A stretch of DNA of 64,000 nucleotides from Mariniflexile sp. AS56 (GCF_030552475.1 NZ_JAUPED010000002.1:1-64000); one strand, 5' to 3'; numbered from the stretch's first letter, positions 54,330 through 64,000 are shown. The notes: generated by a model not told the origin, from the sequence alone. Made by a program: numbers and translations.

Positions 54330-55763
54330 ATGAGAAACTTAACTTTTATTAACCTTGTTTTTTTTGTAGCATTTTTTACTCAAATTATAAGTGCACAAGT
54401 AGTAATTGGTAAACCCAGTTTAGGTTTTAGTCAGGCTTGTGCGAATCCTTCATTCAATAGTTATAATACAACATTTACTTTTTCTCCGGAAGCGTCACTA
54501 ACAGGTTCAAACCAATTCATTATAGAACTTTCAGATGCTTCAGGTAGTTTTACAACTCCAACAGTTGTATTCACGTCTGCTCAAGGTGCTGTTACAGTTT
54601 CTCCCGCAACTTTAAGTTTTTCATTACCTACCACAACTGGAGGTGAAGCTTATAAAATACGAATTAAAACAACATCACCTGCAGGGAGTAGTACACCTTC
54701 AAATGCATTTCCTGCCTATTATAAATTACAAGACACGCCATTCAGTATAAATAATTTAATAGCAACAGGTGCTTATTGTGCTGGCGGAAGTTATTTGTTA
54801 ACCATCGATAATCCCGGAACAGGAGATAACGACTCTCCTTTAAAATATCCATCATTAAGCTTTAATTGGTATAAAGAAACAGGTTCAACACCTGTACTTG
54901 TAGCTGCAGGAGAAACCTTAGCTGTTAATGCTCCAGGGACTTATTTTGCCAGAACGAATTACGGTACCTGTACATCAGAATCCTACTCAAATCGGGTTAC
55001 AGTAAGTGAGGCGACTTCAAGCTCTACCTCATCAATAAGTTCTAGTTTAGGGAATCCCTATTGCTCCAGTGAGGGTGCAACTACTTTAAGTGCTATTAAA
55101 GGAAATAGTTATAAATGGTATAAAGATGGAAATGAAATAGATGGAGCTACAAACCAAATGTATGTGACTAATGAAGCTGGAATGTATGCAGTAACCGTCG
55201 ATTTAGGAAGTTGCACTACAGGTGCAACCATCGATCTTGAAAATAGTGGATTTACAAGCAGTATTGATGTTTCGGAATTTAATACAATTGAAACGGGTGA
55301 TAGCTTAACAGCGACCGTTACCACAGATGCGGCTAACCCTACATTTGAATGGTATTTTAATGAAACGCTTATACCTAATGAAACGAGTAACAGTTATGAG
55401 GCTTCTCAAATAGGTAACTATAAAGTGGTGATTACACAAACAGAAGGTTGTGCTGCAAGTACCGAATATCGTTTTTCAATAACAGAACCTTTTCCAAGCG
55501 TGCCAAATATTCCTAATTTGATAAGTCCGAATGGCGATGGAATTAACGATACCTGGGTAATACCTCAAGAATATGTGGTGGGCACCAATACAGAAGTACT
55601 TATTTTAAGTTCTCAAGGTAAAGTGATGCTTCAAACAAACGAGTATCAGAATAATTGGCCAGAAAATCAGCTAGATTTTAAATCAGTTAATCCTGTTTAT
55701 TATTATATTATTACGCCTACAAATAACAATATTCGAAAAGGCTCCATCACGGTTGTGAAATAA
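54330..55763 (+). CDS. Surface protein with T9SS type-B (gliding-motility-associated) C-terminal domain
   Basis: The 477-residue product has a signal peptide (about 1-22, IISAQ) and Ig-like beta domains (about 30-380) with repeated cysteines (YCAGGSYLLTI, YCSSEGATTLSA). A C-terminal type-B sorting domain starts around 395 (PNLISPNGDGINDTWVIP) and ends KGSITVVK. Type-B CTD proteins are exported by the type IX system and usually pair with a PorP/SprF protein. The next gene, directly adjacent with no spacer, encodes one. The target of the surface domains is unknown. Confidence 0.9.
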   Translation: MRNLTFINLVFFVAFFTQIISAQVVIGKPSLGFSQACANPSFNSYNTTFTFSPEASLTGSNQFIIELSDASGSFTTPTVVFTSAQGAVTVSPATLSFSLPTTTGGEAYKIRIKTTSPAGSSTPSNAFPAYYKLQDTPFSINNLIATGAYCAGGSYLLTIDNPGTGDNDSPLKYPSLSFNWYKETGSTPVLVAAGETLAVNAPGTYFARTNYGTCTSESYSNRVTVSEATSSSTSSISSSLGNPYCSSEGATTLSAIKGNSYKWYKDGNEIDGATNQMYVTNEAGMYAVTVDLGSCTTGATIDLENSGFTSSIDVSEFNTIETGDSLTATVTTDAANPTFEWYFNETLIPNETSNSYEASQIGNYKVVITQTEGCAASTEYRFSITEPFPSVPNIPNLISPNGDGINDTWVIPQEYVVGTNTEVLILSSQGKVMLQTNEYQNNWPENQLDFKSVNPVYYYIITPTNNNIRKGSITVVK

Positions 55764-58700
55764 ATGAATAAATACCTACTGCATATTATCATTTTTTTCT
55801 GTTTTGCACAGATGCTCCATTCTCAAGAGGATGGCGTTGTTGCATTATCTATACCCGTTAGAAATTCATTAAAATTCAATAAGTATGTTATAAACCCAAC
55901 CTTTAGTTTTGTAAGGGAGCAGAATAAATATCTTAGTTTTTCAAATAAAAGAGAATGGGCGCAGTTTGAAAACGCACCCCAAACTTATTTGTTTGGTTAT
56001 TCGGGTAGGTTATCTGAAAATACAGGAATGGGTATTGGTTTATTTCAGCAAAATTATGGCGTATTAACCACGTTTGGAGGGGTATTGAATTACGCTTACA
56101 ATGTTGTTTTAGATAGAGATAGTAATTTAACCTTTGGTTTGAATTTAGGTTTTTATAAAAGCGGCATAAATGAAGCCAATGTAGTTACTAATTTTCAAGA
56201 CCCATCATTGCAAAATATACCATCTCACATGGTTGCCACGATAAATCCAGGAATTAATTATGGGACAACTTTTTTCGATTTTGGTGTATCTCTAAATAAT
56301 CTAGTATCTTATAATTTTAATACGTCTCAAATAATTGAAGAAAATCCGGAGCAAAGTGTACAAGCTCATATTATGTATACGGGTTTTGTCGATAGTCGTG
56401 GTTTTTTAGATAGAAGTAAGTTTTCTGGTTTGCTGCGTTCAGAATTTAAAAAAGATCAAACAGTTTTATCGGGTATCATGATGTTTACAACAACCAAAGG
56501 TATTTGGGGACAAACCGGTTATAATACGTTATATGGTTTATCGGCTGGAATAGGACTTAATATCACCAAGCAAATTGCTATCGAGTATAATTATGAGAAA
56601 GAAATGGGTGATATGGCTGCTTTTGGAAATTCACATGAAGTAACCGTAGCTTATAAATTTAATAAAAGACAGCGTTATAATTATAGTGATGATGAAGATG
56701 AGGGGGCGTTAATTTCTCCAACGAATAAATCAAGAAAATCAACATCGAAACCAAAAAAGGCAACAACTACAGAGAAAGTTGATAGAGCAGCTATTGCAGA
56801 AGCAAAAGCACAAGCTAGAGCAGAAGCTTTAGCTAAAATTGAAGCGAAAAAAGAAGCTCGACTTAAAACAATTGAAGAAGCAAAAGCGAAACAAGCAGCC
56901 ATCATAGAGGCTACTGCAGAAGAAAATGCCAAAGTTGAATTAGAAGAAGAAACCAAAGCTAAAGAAGCGGAAGCCACAAGAGTTAGATTAGCTGAGGAAG
57001 CTCGAGTTCAAGAAATAGAAGCAGCTCGAGTTAAGTTAGCAGCAGAAGTTAAAGCGCAGGCCGATGAAGTTGCTAGAATTAAATTAGCAGAAGACGCTGA
57101 AGCAAAAGAAGCGGAAGCCACAAGAGTGAGATTAGCTGAAGAAGCTCGAGTTCAAGAAATAGAAGCAGCCCGAGTTAAGTTAGCTGCAGAAACCAAAGCG
57201 CAAGCAGATGAAGTTGCTAGAATTAAATTAGAAGAAGAAACCAAAGCTAAAGAAGCAGAAGCTACAAGAGTTAGATTAGCCGAGGAAGCTAGAGTTAGGG
57301 AAGTAGAAGCAGCCCGAGTTAAGTTAGCTGCAGAAACCAAAGCGCAGGCCGATGAAGTTGCTAGAATTAAATTAGAAGAGGAAACTAAAGCAAAAGAAGC
57401 GGAAGCCACAAGAGTGAGTTTAGCTGAAGAAGCTAGAGTTAGAGAAGTAGAAGCAGCGCAAGCCGATGAAGTTGCTAGAATTAAATTAGAAGAAGAAACC
57501 AAAGCTAAAGAAGCAGAAGCTACAAGAGTGAGATTAGCCGAGGAAGCGCGAGTTCAAGAAATAGAAGCAGCCCGAGTTAAGTTAGCAGCAGAAGTTAAAG
57601 CGCAGGCCGATGAAGTTGCTAGAATTAAATTAGAAGAAGAAACCAAAGCTAAAGAAGCGGAAGCCACAAGAGTTAGATTAGCCGAGGAAGCTCGAGTTCA
57701 AGAAATAGAAGCAGCTCGAGTTAAATTAGCAGCAGAAACCAAAGCGCAGGCAGATGAAGTTGCTAGAATTAAATTAGCAGAAGAAACCAAAGCTAAAGAA
57801 GCGGAAGCTACAAGAGTAAGGTTAGCCGAGGAAGCGCGAGTTCAAGAAGTAGAGGCAGCGCGAGTTAAGTTAGCTGCAGAAACCAAAGCGCAGGCAGATG
57901 AAGTTGCTAGAATTAAATTAGCAGAAGAAACTAAAGCAAAAGAAGCGGAAGCTACAAGAGTGAGATTAGCCGAGGAAGCTAGAGTTAGGGAAGTAGAAGC
58001 GGCCCGAGTTAAGTTAGCTGAAGAAGCTAAAGCGCAGGCAGATGAAGTTGCCAGAATTAAATTAGAAGAAGAAACTAAAGCAAAAGCAGCTGAAGCTACA
58101 AGAGTAAGGTTAGCTGAAGAAGCTAGGATTAAAGAAATAGAAGCAAACAGAGCAAATGAAGTTCCAAAAGATGCTACAACCATTTCTATGGAAACTATAA
58201 CCAAATCTGCGACAGACTCTAAAGCGATACAAGAAGATTTGATAATCAAATTAAATGAAACGGTAGCTAATAGAGAAAAAGACCTTAAAGATTTAAAAGA
58301 GGAAAACGATTTAAGCGAACAAGGTATTTATTCGGCACCTAAGCCATTTAAAAGTGTATCGGCTGAAAATGCTGCTTTGGAGTCTTTAAAAGTTCAAATA
58401 GATGAGGTTATTACTTCTCAGGATTTAAAAATTAAAGAATTAGAAGCTCTTTATAATGAAAGGCTTAAAAAAGTTCCGAATACTGAAGATGCTGTGAATA
58501 TGATTTATTTAAATGAAATTTTAATACTGAAAGAAGCACAAGCAAAAGCAAAACGCTCTAAAGCAACTTTAGTATCAGAATTAGAAAGCATCAAAATAGC
58601 GACTGAAATCGAGCGTAAACGACGCATAAAACGTGCTGCTTATGATAATGAGGATGATACCTATAACAAAGATAGAGCAAGCTTAAATCGCATAAAACAA

Positions 58701-59039
58701 ACTACAGAAGTTAGTGCTGTTCCGCTTAAGGAATCAGACTTCGATTTTGGTGAAGCCCAGGGCGATAATATTAAAATAATGAAAGATGTTAAAAATATAG
58801 AAAGTGGCTATTATTTAGTGATTGCTGTACATAATGATGTTGCTAAAAGAGACGCGTTTTTAACCAAAGCGGTAGCTTCTGGGCAACAAAACATTAACTT
58901 CTTTTACGATGTAGCTACAAGTAGCTATTATATTTATTATGAGAAATTTGATGGTCTTGAGTCTGCCAGAAATGCTATGCAATCTAAAGGTAGCACACCG
59001 TATAATGGGAACATGTCTATGGTTAAGATAGAGAATTAG
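55764..59039 (+). CDS. PorP/SprF-family T9SS membrane protein fused to a repeat coiled coil and SPOR-like end
   Basis: The 1091-residue protein has a signal peptide ending near HSQ (about 20) and a PorP/SprF outer-membrane barrel (about 25-310; NPTFSFVREQNKYLSF, TGMGIGLFQQNYG, GLSAGIGLNITKQIAIEYNY). An acidic/Lys-rich linker follows. A highly charged Ala/Glu/Lys/Arg coiled coil is built from 48-residue repeats (about 394-795), then more coiled coil. The C-terminal SPOR-like region (about 1010-1091; GYYLVIAVHNDVAKRDAFL and FFYDVATSSYYIYY) may bind peptidoglycan. SprF proteins are needed for surface delivery or attachment of their partner CTD protein, here probably the one at 54330. Ordinary PorP/SprF proteins are about 300 residues. 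Confidence 0.88.
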   Translation: MNKYLLHIIIFFCFAQMLHSQEDGVVALSIPVRNSLKFNKYVINPTFSFVREQNKYLSFSNKREWAQFENAPQTYLFGYSGRLSENTGMGIGLFQQNYGVLTTFGGVLNYAYNVVLDRDSNLTFGLNLGFYKSGINEANVVTNFQDPSLQNIPSHMVATINPGINYGTTFFDFGVSLNNLVSYNFNTSQIIEENPEQSVQAHIMYTGFVDSRGFLDRSKFSGLLRSEFKKDQTVLSGIMMFTTTKGIWGQTGYNTLYGLSAGIGLNITKQIAIEYNYEKEMGDMAAFGNSHEVTVAYKFNKRQRYNYSDDEDEGALISPTNKSRKSTSKPKKATTTEKVDRAAIAEAKAQARAEALAKIEAKKEARLKTIEEAKAKQAAIIEATAEENAKVELEEETKAKEAEATRVRLAEEARVQEIEAARVKLAAEVKAQADEVARIKLAEDAEAKEAEATRVRLAEEARVQEIEAARVKLAAETKAQADEVARIKLEEETKAKEAEATRVRLAEEARVREVEAARVKLAAETKAQADEVARIKLEEETKAKEAEATRVSLAEEARVREVEAAQADEVARIKLEEETKAKEAEATRVRLAEEARVQEIEAARVKLAAEVKAQADEVARIKLEEETKAKEAEATRVRLAEEARVQEIEAARVKLAAETKAQADEVARIKLAEETKAKEAEATRVRLAEEARVQEVEAARVKLAAETKAQADEVARIKLAEETKAKEAEATRVRLAEEARVREVEAARVKLAEEAKAQADEVARIKLEEETKAKAAEATRVRLAEEARIKEIEANRANEVPKDATTISMETITKSATDSKAIQEDLIIKLNETVANREKDLKDLKEENDLSEQGIYSAPKPFKSVSAENAALESLKVQIDEVITSQDLKIKELEALYNERLKKVPNTEDAVNMIYLNEILILKEAQAKAKRSKATLVSELESIKIATEIERKRRIKRAAYDNEDDTYNKDRASLNRIKQTTEVSAVPLKESDFDFGEAQGDNIKIMKDVKNIESGYYLVIAVHNDVAKRDAFLTKAVASGQQNINFFYDVATSSYYIYYEKFDGLESARNAMQSKGSTPYNGNMSMVKIEN
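56943..58150 (+). repeat. Tandem 144-bp repeats coding for the coiled coil
   Basis: Eight units and a ninth partial unit begin at 56943; unit nine begins at 58065. Each full unit codes for 48 residues, typified by ETKAKEAEATRVRLAEEARV then KAQADEVARIKL. Unit 4 lacks 10 residues (30 bp) between VEAA and QADEV, at a short GCAGC/GCGCA repeat, as expected from replication slippage. Units differ mainly by synonymous changes and by QEI/REV and EV/ET swaps. The number of copies may vary between strains. Confidence 0.9.
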
Positions 59040-59411
59040 TTCTTCGTATTTTAATTATAATAATGAATACAACCCACTAATTATTAGTGGGTTATTGTTG
59101 ATTGGATTTGAAGCGTCACTTTTTCAATAATACAGCCTTATCAAATTTCTATGGATTGACAGAACATGTTTTAGATGTAAAAGGCTACAAATTATTTCAT
59201 TAATTTAGCCTAAAGTATTATTTCATCGATAAAAGACTTGATTTGTAGCTTTAATTTATCATTCTTCCAAAATAATTTCCGATATTTATACCGTTTAAAA
59301 ACAATTATTTAAGGTTAAATATTTTTAGCGTAAGAATATAGTTATCTTTATGTGATTGTGATTACAGTTTCTTTTTTTGCCCAAGAAAAGAAGTCCTAAA
59401 TTGAATCTACT
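59040..59411 (+). promoter_or_regulatory. Gap with terminator hairpin and upstream region of the adhesin gene
   Basis: The perfect inverted repeat AACCCACTAA-TTA-TTAGTGGGTT (59072-59094) follows the SprF-type gene and probably ends its transcript, though its T-tract is weak. The rest holds TCGATAAAAGACTTG (59226-59240) and a weak -7-like TATCTTTA near 59342. No coding frame was seen. Confidence 0.5.
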
Positions 59412-62400
59412 ATGAAAAAAACTACTTTTACTAATAAATTACTTATCGTTTTAGTGTCTTTATTGTGCTTTGGTAGTATGATGGCGCAAAACCTTGTTCC
59501 CTTTAGTCCGAGATATGATAGAGCCATAAAAGGGGATGTCCTTTTGATTGGGAACAGTAATGTTGGTTTACATGTTACAGATCCTTATAATGGCAACAAT
59601 ACAAATGATAGAGAAAATGCTGCTGTTTTTGTTGATATTGATTCCGATCCAAGTACATTTAACTCCAGTACAGCAGATTTAGATGTACCCAACGATGTTA
59701 GTTGTTATAAAATAGTATATGCAGGTTTGTATTGGAGTGCTGTTGTTAATGGTTCTACTCCCATAAATACCATTAAATTTAGAGTTCCAGGCTCCTCATA
59801 TGTAGATATTACAGGAACTCAAATTTATTTTCAAAATGCTTCAAATAATAATAATTCAAATACTTATGCCTTTTATCAAGATGTAACGAGTTTAGTTACA
59901 GCTTTACCAGATCCAGAAGGAACCTATGGCGTCGCTAATATATCATCGTTAGTAGGGCCTAAACCAAATTCAGAAGGACTTTCTGCAGGTTGGTCACTTT
60001 TTGTAGTTTATGAAGATCCGCTTTTACCAAGTAAGTACATTACTTCTTTTGATGGTTTTACAAAAATAACGAGTAGTATTAATGAAACATTTCCGGTTTC
60101 AGGATTTAAAACGATACCTGTAGGACCTGTTCGTGCTAAATTTGCATTTAGTACTATTGAAGGGGATCGTGGGTATTCGGGTGATTATTTAGAACTTAAT
60201 GGAACAGCAATTAGTGCGACAAATAATGCTGGTACTGTAATTCGTCCAGCAAACAACTTTTTTAATAGTACGGTTTCTTATATCGACCCACTAACAAACG
60301 CACCAGAACTTTTTACAACACGAACCCCAGATGGTTCAAATACCTTAGGGTTTGATGCTGGTATTATAAATATACCGAATGCAGGAAACACTTTAATTGC
60401 AAATGGTGCAACTTCAGCAACCGTGAGTTTGGGAAGTAATCTGGATATTTATTACTACTATTTTAGTGCTTTTGCTATTGAAATTATTGCACCAAATATT
60501 GTATTAACCAAAATTGTTGAAGATGTATTAGGAAACAATATTGGCGGACAAATTGTCGATTTGGGAGACGAGCTCTATTATACTATTGGCCTTCAAAATA
60601 CAGGGAATGATGATGCGACCGATTTGACTATCAGAGATATCCTTCCAACAAATATTGTATTTAATTATCCTTCGGATATGGGAGTATTGCCTCTAGGTGT
60701 TACTGTTCAAAGTTATAATGCCACAACTAGAGAGCTTATTTTCAGTATAGACCCGTCTATAGTTGAAGAAAACGATCCCGTTTCAGAAATTCGTTTTAAA
60801 GTAACCGTAGTTTCAACTTGTAGTTTATTAAGTGATGCTTGTTCTAATAACATTGATAATCAGGCTTATTCAACCTATAAGGGAACTATTAATCCTGATT
60901 TTACGATTTCAGATGATCCTAGTTTTAGTACCAACACAGGCTGTTTATTAACTCCAGGAGCAACCAACTTTTTAGCAGATTTAAATGATTGTACTTTTGA
61001 AGAAGAAGTGATTCTTTGTGGTGCTAGTACCGTATTAACAGCGGGTAATGGTTATGATGCTTACTCATGGTCTACAAGTGCTTCTGGAACTCCAGTAATA
61101 GGCACAACCCAGTCAATTACAGTAACAACCCCAGGCACTTATTATGTACATAATACCGCAGTGGCACCGTGTCAATCAACCGATCAAATTTTTAATGTGG
61201 TTACTTTTGGAGCTGGAGTAACAAATCCAGTTATTCCTTTTGCAGATGAGGTTGTTACCTGTCCGAATGATGGTAAACAATTACCTAATATTTTTCTTTG
61301 TGGTGCTAACGATTCTCGTTTTATTGAAACCAACATAACGGATACCTCGTCTATTATTTGGGAAAAATTAGACGAATCAAGTTGTGCAGCCGTTACAGAA
61401 GAAGATTGTGCCAATGAAAATACCGCTTGTACTTGGAATCAAGTGGCTACAGGTCCCAATTTTATGGCTGATACTTCTGGGCAATACCGACTTACTTTAA
61501 ATTATACAGGAGGTTGTTTTAATCAATTTTATTTCAATGTATATGAAAATCTATTGGTGCCAACAGTAAGCTCGCGAGATATTTATTGTACAACACCAGG
61601 TGAAATATCAATTGGAGGTGTACCTAGTGGTTATGAATATAGTATTGATGGTACAAACTATCAAACAAGTAATGTGTTTTCAATAACGACACCAAATCTT
61701 TATTCAGTATATATTAGACAAATTGGTGTATCACCAAACCCATGTATTTTTACAGTACCAGATGTTCAAATAAGACTGCGAAACTTTACTGTAACTTCTG
61801 CCATAACTCAACCGTATTGTAATGGTGAAAAAGGCAGTGTGAAGTTGGCCGCTAATAATGTGCGTCCACAGTATTTCTATGCCATTTATGACGGTGCAAC
61901 CTTAATAAATAGTGTCGGTCCTATAAATGATAGTGATTACACATTTGCAAACTTAAACCCAGGAAGCTATATAGCCACCGTATCAACCGAAGATGGTTGT
62001 ACAGAAACTGTAGCTATTGAAATAATAAACCCACCATTATTAACAGCGACTTCAGCATTAACAAAACCATTAACATGTACCGATGGTGAGATTACCGTGT
62101 ATCCAGTAGGAGGGACACCGCCTTATTACTATTTTGTAAATAGTACCACTGTTTTTCAAAGTACACCCGTAATTACAGTACCAACGGCTGGGGTTTACGA
62201 TATTACTGTTGTAGATTCTAATAACTGTTCTGCTGAAACATCTATTACGGTGAGTGCTACACCAGCACCCGATTTTACAGTTAATAAAACAGATATTTTA
62301 TGTTCTGATGCTGGTGATACAGGAGTTATTACGGTGAACGTTACAAATACGAATGGAAACAGTTTAATGTATAGTATTGATAATGGCGTAACCTTCTTTA

Positions 62401-64000
62401 ATTCAGCGACCTTTACAGGATTGGCTGCAGGAAGTTATGATGTCGTTGTGCAATATACTGCAGGAACCGATGCTTGTGTATCAACCCCGCAACCAATAAC
62501 GATTACTACGGCAACGGCTATTGATGCTACCGCGACATTAAGCACACCATATACATGTACCACAAACGGTGTTATTACCGTATCGGGTGTTACAGGAGGT
62601 GCTTCACCATATACGTATAGTATTGATGGTGTGAATTTCCAAACTGGTTTAACTTTTTCTGGTCTTGTAAATGGAACTTATACGGTAACCATAAGAGATG
62701 CGAGTGATTGTACCTTTACAGCAATACCTGTAACGATAGACCCGTTAAACCCTCCAACAGATTTAAGTTTTAGTAACACGCCTATTAGTTGTCCGTCAAT
62801 CACTTCTAGTGTAACGGTTACCGCGACTGGTGGTGTTGGAACTTTAGAATATCAAATTATTACCCCAACGGGATCTGCAACAGCATACCAAACGTCAAAT
62901 ACTTTTGCAGGCTTAACACCAAATACTTATACCTTTAGAGTACGAGATGCAAACGACTGTGTTTATACAGAATCGTATACAATAGCGCCTTTAGTACCAA
63001 TCACATTAAATACCGTTTTAACTAAAGATTTAGACTGTACGGCTTCACCAGATGCTATAATAACAGGGACATTCTCAGGAGGAGTTGCTCCATTTACTTA
63101 TGCAGTATCTGTAAATGGCGGTACGTATAGTTCATTAGGAACAACACCTTCACCTTTTAACTATACAACACCAACCAATGGTACTTACCAGTTTCAAGTA
63201 ACCGATGTGAATGGTTGTACTGCGGAATCGAGTGTACAGACCGTCAATGCGATTTCGTTACCCAATATTATTTCTGTAGTACAAACACAGCAAATTTTAT
63301 GTAACGGTGATAGTTCAGCAGCAATTGATATAACGATAGATAATACTGTAGGTACGCCAGCCTTTACCATTAATGTAAATAATGATACCACAGGAACAAA
63401 TTATGGTACACAAACATCTAGTTTACCAGCCGGAACTTATACTATAACTTTAACCGATTCAAAATCGTGTATAGATACTGAAACGATTGTTATTGGAGAA
63501 CCAACACCTATTAATGTAGTTCACCATGCAGTCGATATTAGTTGTGACCCTATTTTTGGAGTTTCAAAAGGATCTGTTATTGTCGATGCTGTTTCAGGAG
63601 GAACTGCTCCTTATAATTATTTTGTTACAGGAACTAATGGGTATTCAGATTTAGAACTTAATTCATCAGGTTCAACTTCTGTAACTTTTGATGTCGTTGA
63701 TTTCGGATTGTATCAAATAAACGTCGTGGATGCTAATGGCTGTTCAATTTTAATTCAGGATGTTTTAGTTGCGTCTCCCCCAAATAATTTAGATATCAAT
63801 ATCGATACTACTGCAGATTGTATTACTGGCGGGCAAGCAGAAATTAGTGTAGGTACCGCGTTATCGAGTGCTGGTCCTTTCTTCTTTAGTATTTATAATG
63901 GTACTACTTCTGTATATCCAAATCCACCAGGAACTTGGTTTCCAGAAGATGGTTTGGGTAGCAAAAAAACAACTTTTACAGGCTTGGTTCCAGGAGTTAC
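59412..64000 (+). CDS. SprB-like giant surface adhesin, incomplete at the window end
   Basis: The frame is open from ATG 59412 to the window edge (at least 1529 codons), so the 3' end is missing. It has a signal peptide ending MMAQ. An N-terminal domain follows (about 25-360; DRAIKGDVLLIGNSNVG, YAGLYWSAV), then a DUF11-type repeat (about 370-470). The rest is many SprB-type beta repeats with the pattern C-x-G-x-I-T-V ... GGTxPYxYxxx ... GxYTVTVxDxxxC (from about 800). Such proteins are T9SS-exported gliding or attachment adhesins and normally end in a type-B CTD, which would lie beyond the window. Many paired cysteines occur in the repeats. Confidence 0.88.
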   Translation, partial: MKKTTFTNKLLIVLVSLLCFGSMMAQNLVPFSPRYDRAIKGDVLLIGNSNVGLHVTDPYNGNNTNDRENAAVFVDIDSDPSTFNSSTADLDVPNDVSCYKIVYAGLYWSAVVNGSTPINTIKFRVPGSSYVDITGTQIYFQNASNNNNSNTYAFYQDVTSLVTALPDPEGTYGVANISSLVGPKPNSEGLSAGWSLFVVYEDPLLPSKYITSFDGFTKITSSINETFPVSGFKTIPVGPVRAKFAFSTIEGDRGYSGDYLELNGTAISATNNAGTVIRPANNFFNSTVSYIDPLTNAPELFTTRTPDGSNTLGFDAGIINIPNAGNTLIANGATSATVSLGSNLDIYYYYFSAFAIEIIAPNIVLTKIVEDVLGNNIGGQIVDLGDELYYTIGLQNTGNDDATDLTIRDILPTNIVFNYPSDMGVLPLGVTVQSYNATTRELIFSIDPSIVEENDPVSEIRFKVTVVSTCSLLSDACSNNIDNQAYSTYKGTINPDFTISDDPSFSTNTGCLLTPGATNFLADLNDCTFEEEVILCGASTVLTAGNGYDAYSWSTSASGTPVIGTTQSITVTTPGTYYVHNTAVAPCQSTDQIFNVVTFGAGVTNPVIPFADEVVTCPNDGKQLPNIFLCGANDSRFIETNITDTSSIIWEKLDESSCAAVTEEDCANENTACTWNQVATGPNFMADTSGQYRLTLNYTGGCFNQFYFNVYENLLVPTVSSRDIYCTTPGEISIGGVPSGYEYSIDGTNYQTSNVFSITTPNLYSVYIRQIGVSPNPCIFTVPDVQIRLRNFTVTSAITQPYCNGEKGSVKLAANNVRPQYFYAIYDGATLINSVGPINDSDYTFANLNPGSYIATVSTEDGCTETVAIEIINPPLLTATSALTKPLTCTDGEITVYPVGGTPPYYYFVNSTTVFQSTPVITVPTAGVYDITVVDSNNCSAETSITVSATPAPDFTVNKTDILCSDAGDTGVITVNVTNTNGNSLMYSIDNGVTFFNSATFTGLAAGSYDVVVQYTAGTDACVSTPQPITITTATAIDATATLSTPYTCTTNGVITVSGVTGGASPYTYSIDGVNFQTGLTFSGLVNGTYTVTIRDASDCTFTAIPVTIDPLNPPTDLSFSNTPISCPSITSSVTVTATGGVGTLEYQIITPTGSATAYQTSNTFAGLTPNTYTFRVRDANDCVYTESYTIAPLVPITLNTVLTKDLDCTASPDAIITGTFSGGVAPFTYAVSVNGGTYSSLGTTPSPFNYTTPTNGTYQFQVTDVNGCTAESSVQTVNAISLPNIISVVQTQQILCNGDSSAAIDITIDNTVGTPAFTINVNNDTTGTNYGTQTSSLPAGTYTITLTDSKSCIDTETIVIGEPTPINVVHHAVDISCDPIFGVSKGSVIVDAVSGGTAPYNYFVTGTNGYSDLELNSSGSTSVTFDVVDFGLYQINVVDANGCSILIQDVLVASPPNNLDINIDTTADCITGGQAEISVGTALSSAGPFFFSIYNGTTSVYPNPPGTWFPEDGLGSKKTTFTGLVPGV

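Noticed and set aside
57152-58249. Long minus-strand open frames rich in Ala, Ser and Leu opposite the SprF repeat region
   Set aside because: They arise because the repeat unit lacks stop codons in the antisense frame. They have no start signals, repeat the same artefact and oppose a well-supported gene.

Overview
The window reads as chromosomal DNA of a member of the Bacteroidota, most likely family Flavobacteriaceae. The DNA is AT-rich and promoters carry the Bacteroidota -7 element TAnnTTTG. The gene content also fits: a fused CcoNO cbb3 oxidase, a CzcA-TolC fusion, HYC_CC_PP and DUF3347 proteins, a PorP/SprF protein, a type-B type IX secretion (T9SS) sorting domain and a SprB-like giant adhesin. 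No rRNA, tRNA, CRISPR array or insertion sequence was seen.

Region 1 (about 0.7-6 kb) handles nitrite and nitric oxide. It holds an Rrf2 (NsrR-like) regulator, the iron-centre repair protein Ric, a hemerythrin-domain protein, and a convergent operon nirK (copper nitrite reductase with a fused cytochrome c), nirV and a SCO copper chaperone. Related palindromes lie in front of the regulator, ric and nirK.

Region 2 (6-25.5 kb) is a microaerobic respiration block. It contains an unrecognised 606-residue Cys-containing protein, ccoI, ccoS, ccoNO, ccoQ, ccoP, ccoG, ccoH, a SafE/TauE-like protein, hemN, two universal stress proteins, a PAS sensor kinase with a receiver-CRP fusion response regulator, a flavin split-barrel protein, and a YceI-porin-YceI group. 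Seven start regions carry a CRP/FNR-type box (TGAY-N4-RTCA) exactly 23 bp upstream of a -7 element. The sensor kinase and receiver-CRP pair encoded in the middle of the block is the obvious candidate controller; it would be a compressed FixL-FixJ-FixK cascade.

Region 3 (25.9-51.9 kb) is a metal-resistance block. A divalent-metal half has a CzcA-TolC fusion, an adaptor, a Fur-family regulator, MerTP, a GDCC-motif protein and a Zn/Cd ATPase. A broken methyltransferase gene separates it from a copper/silver half with HYC_CC_PP, CusA, TolC, CusB-DUF3347, a multicopper oxidase fused to a CopB-like barrel, DUF3347, a haem-binding-domain protein, DUF305, an HMA-AraC regulator and the CopA ATPase.

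Region 4 (52-64 kb) is a cell-surface/T9SS locus: a small secreted protein, a beta-helix protein, a type-B CTD protein, a PorP/SprF protein fused to a long tandem-repeat coiled coil with a SPOR-like end, and the first 4.6 kb of a SprB-like adhesin that runs off the window.

All family assignments come from reading motifs in the translations; no database search was run.
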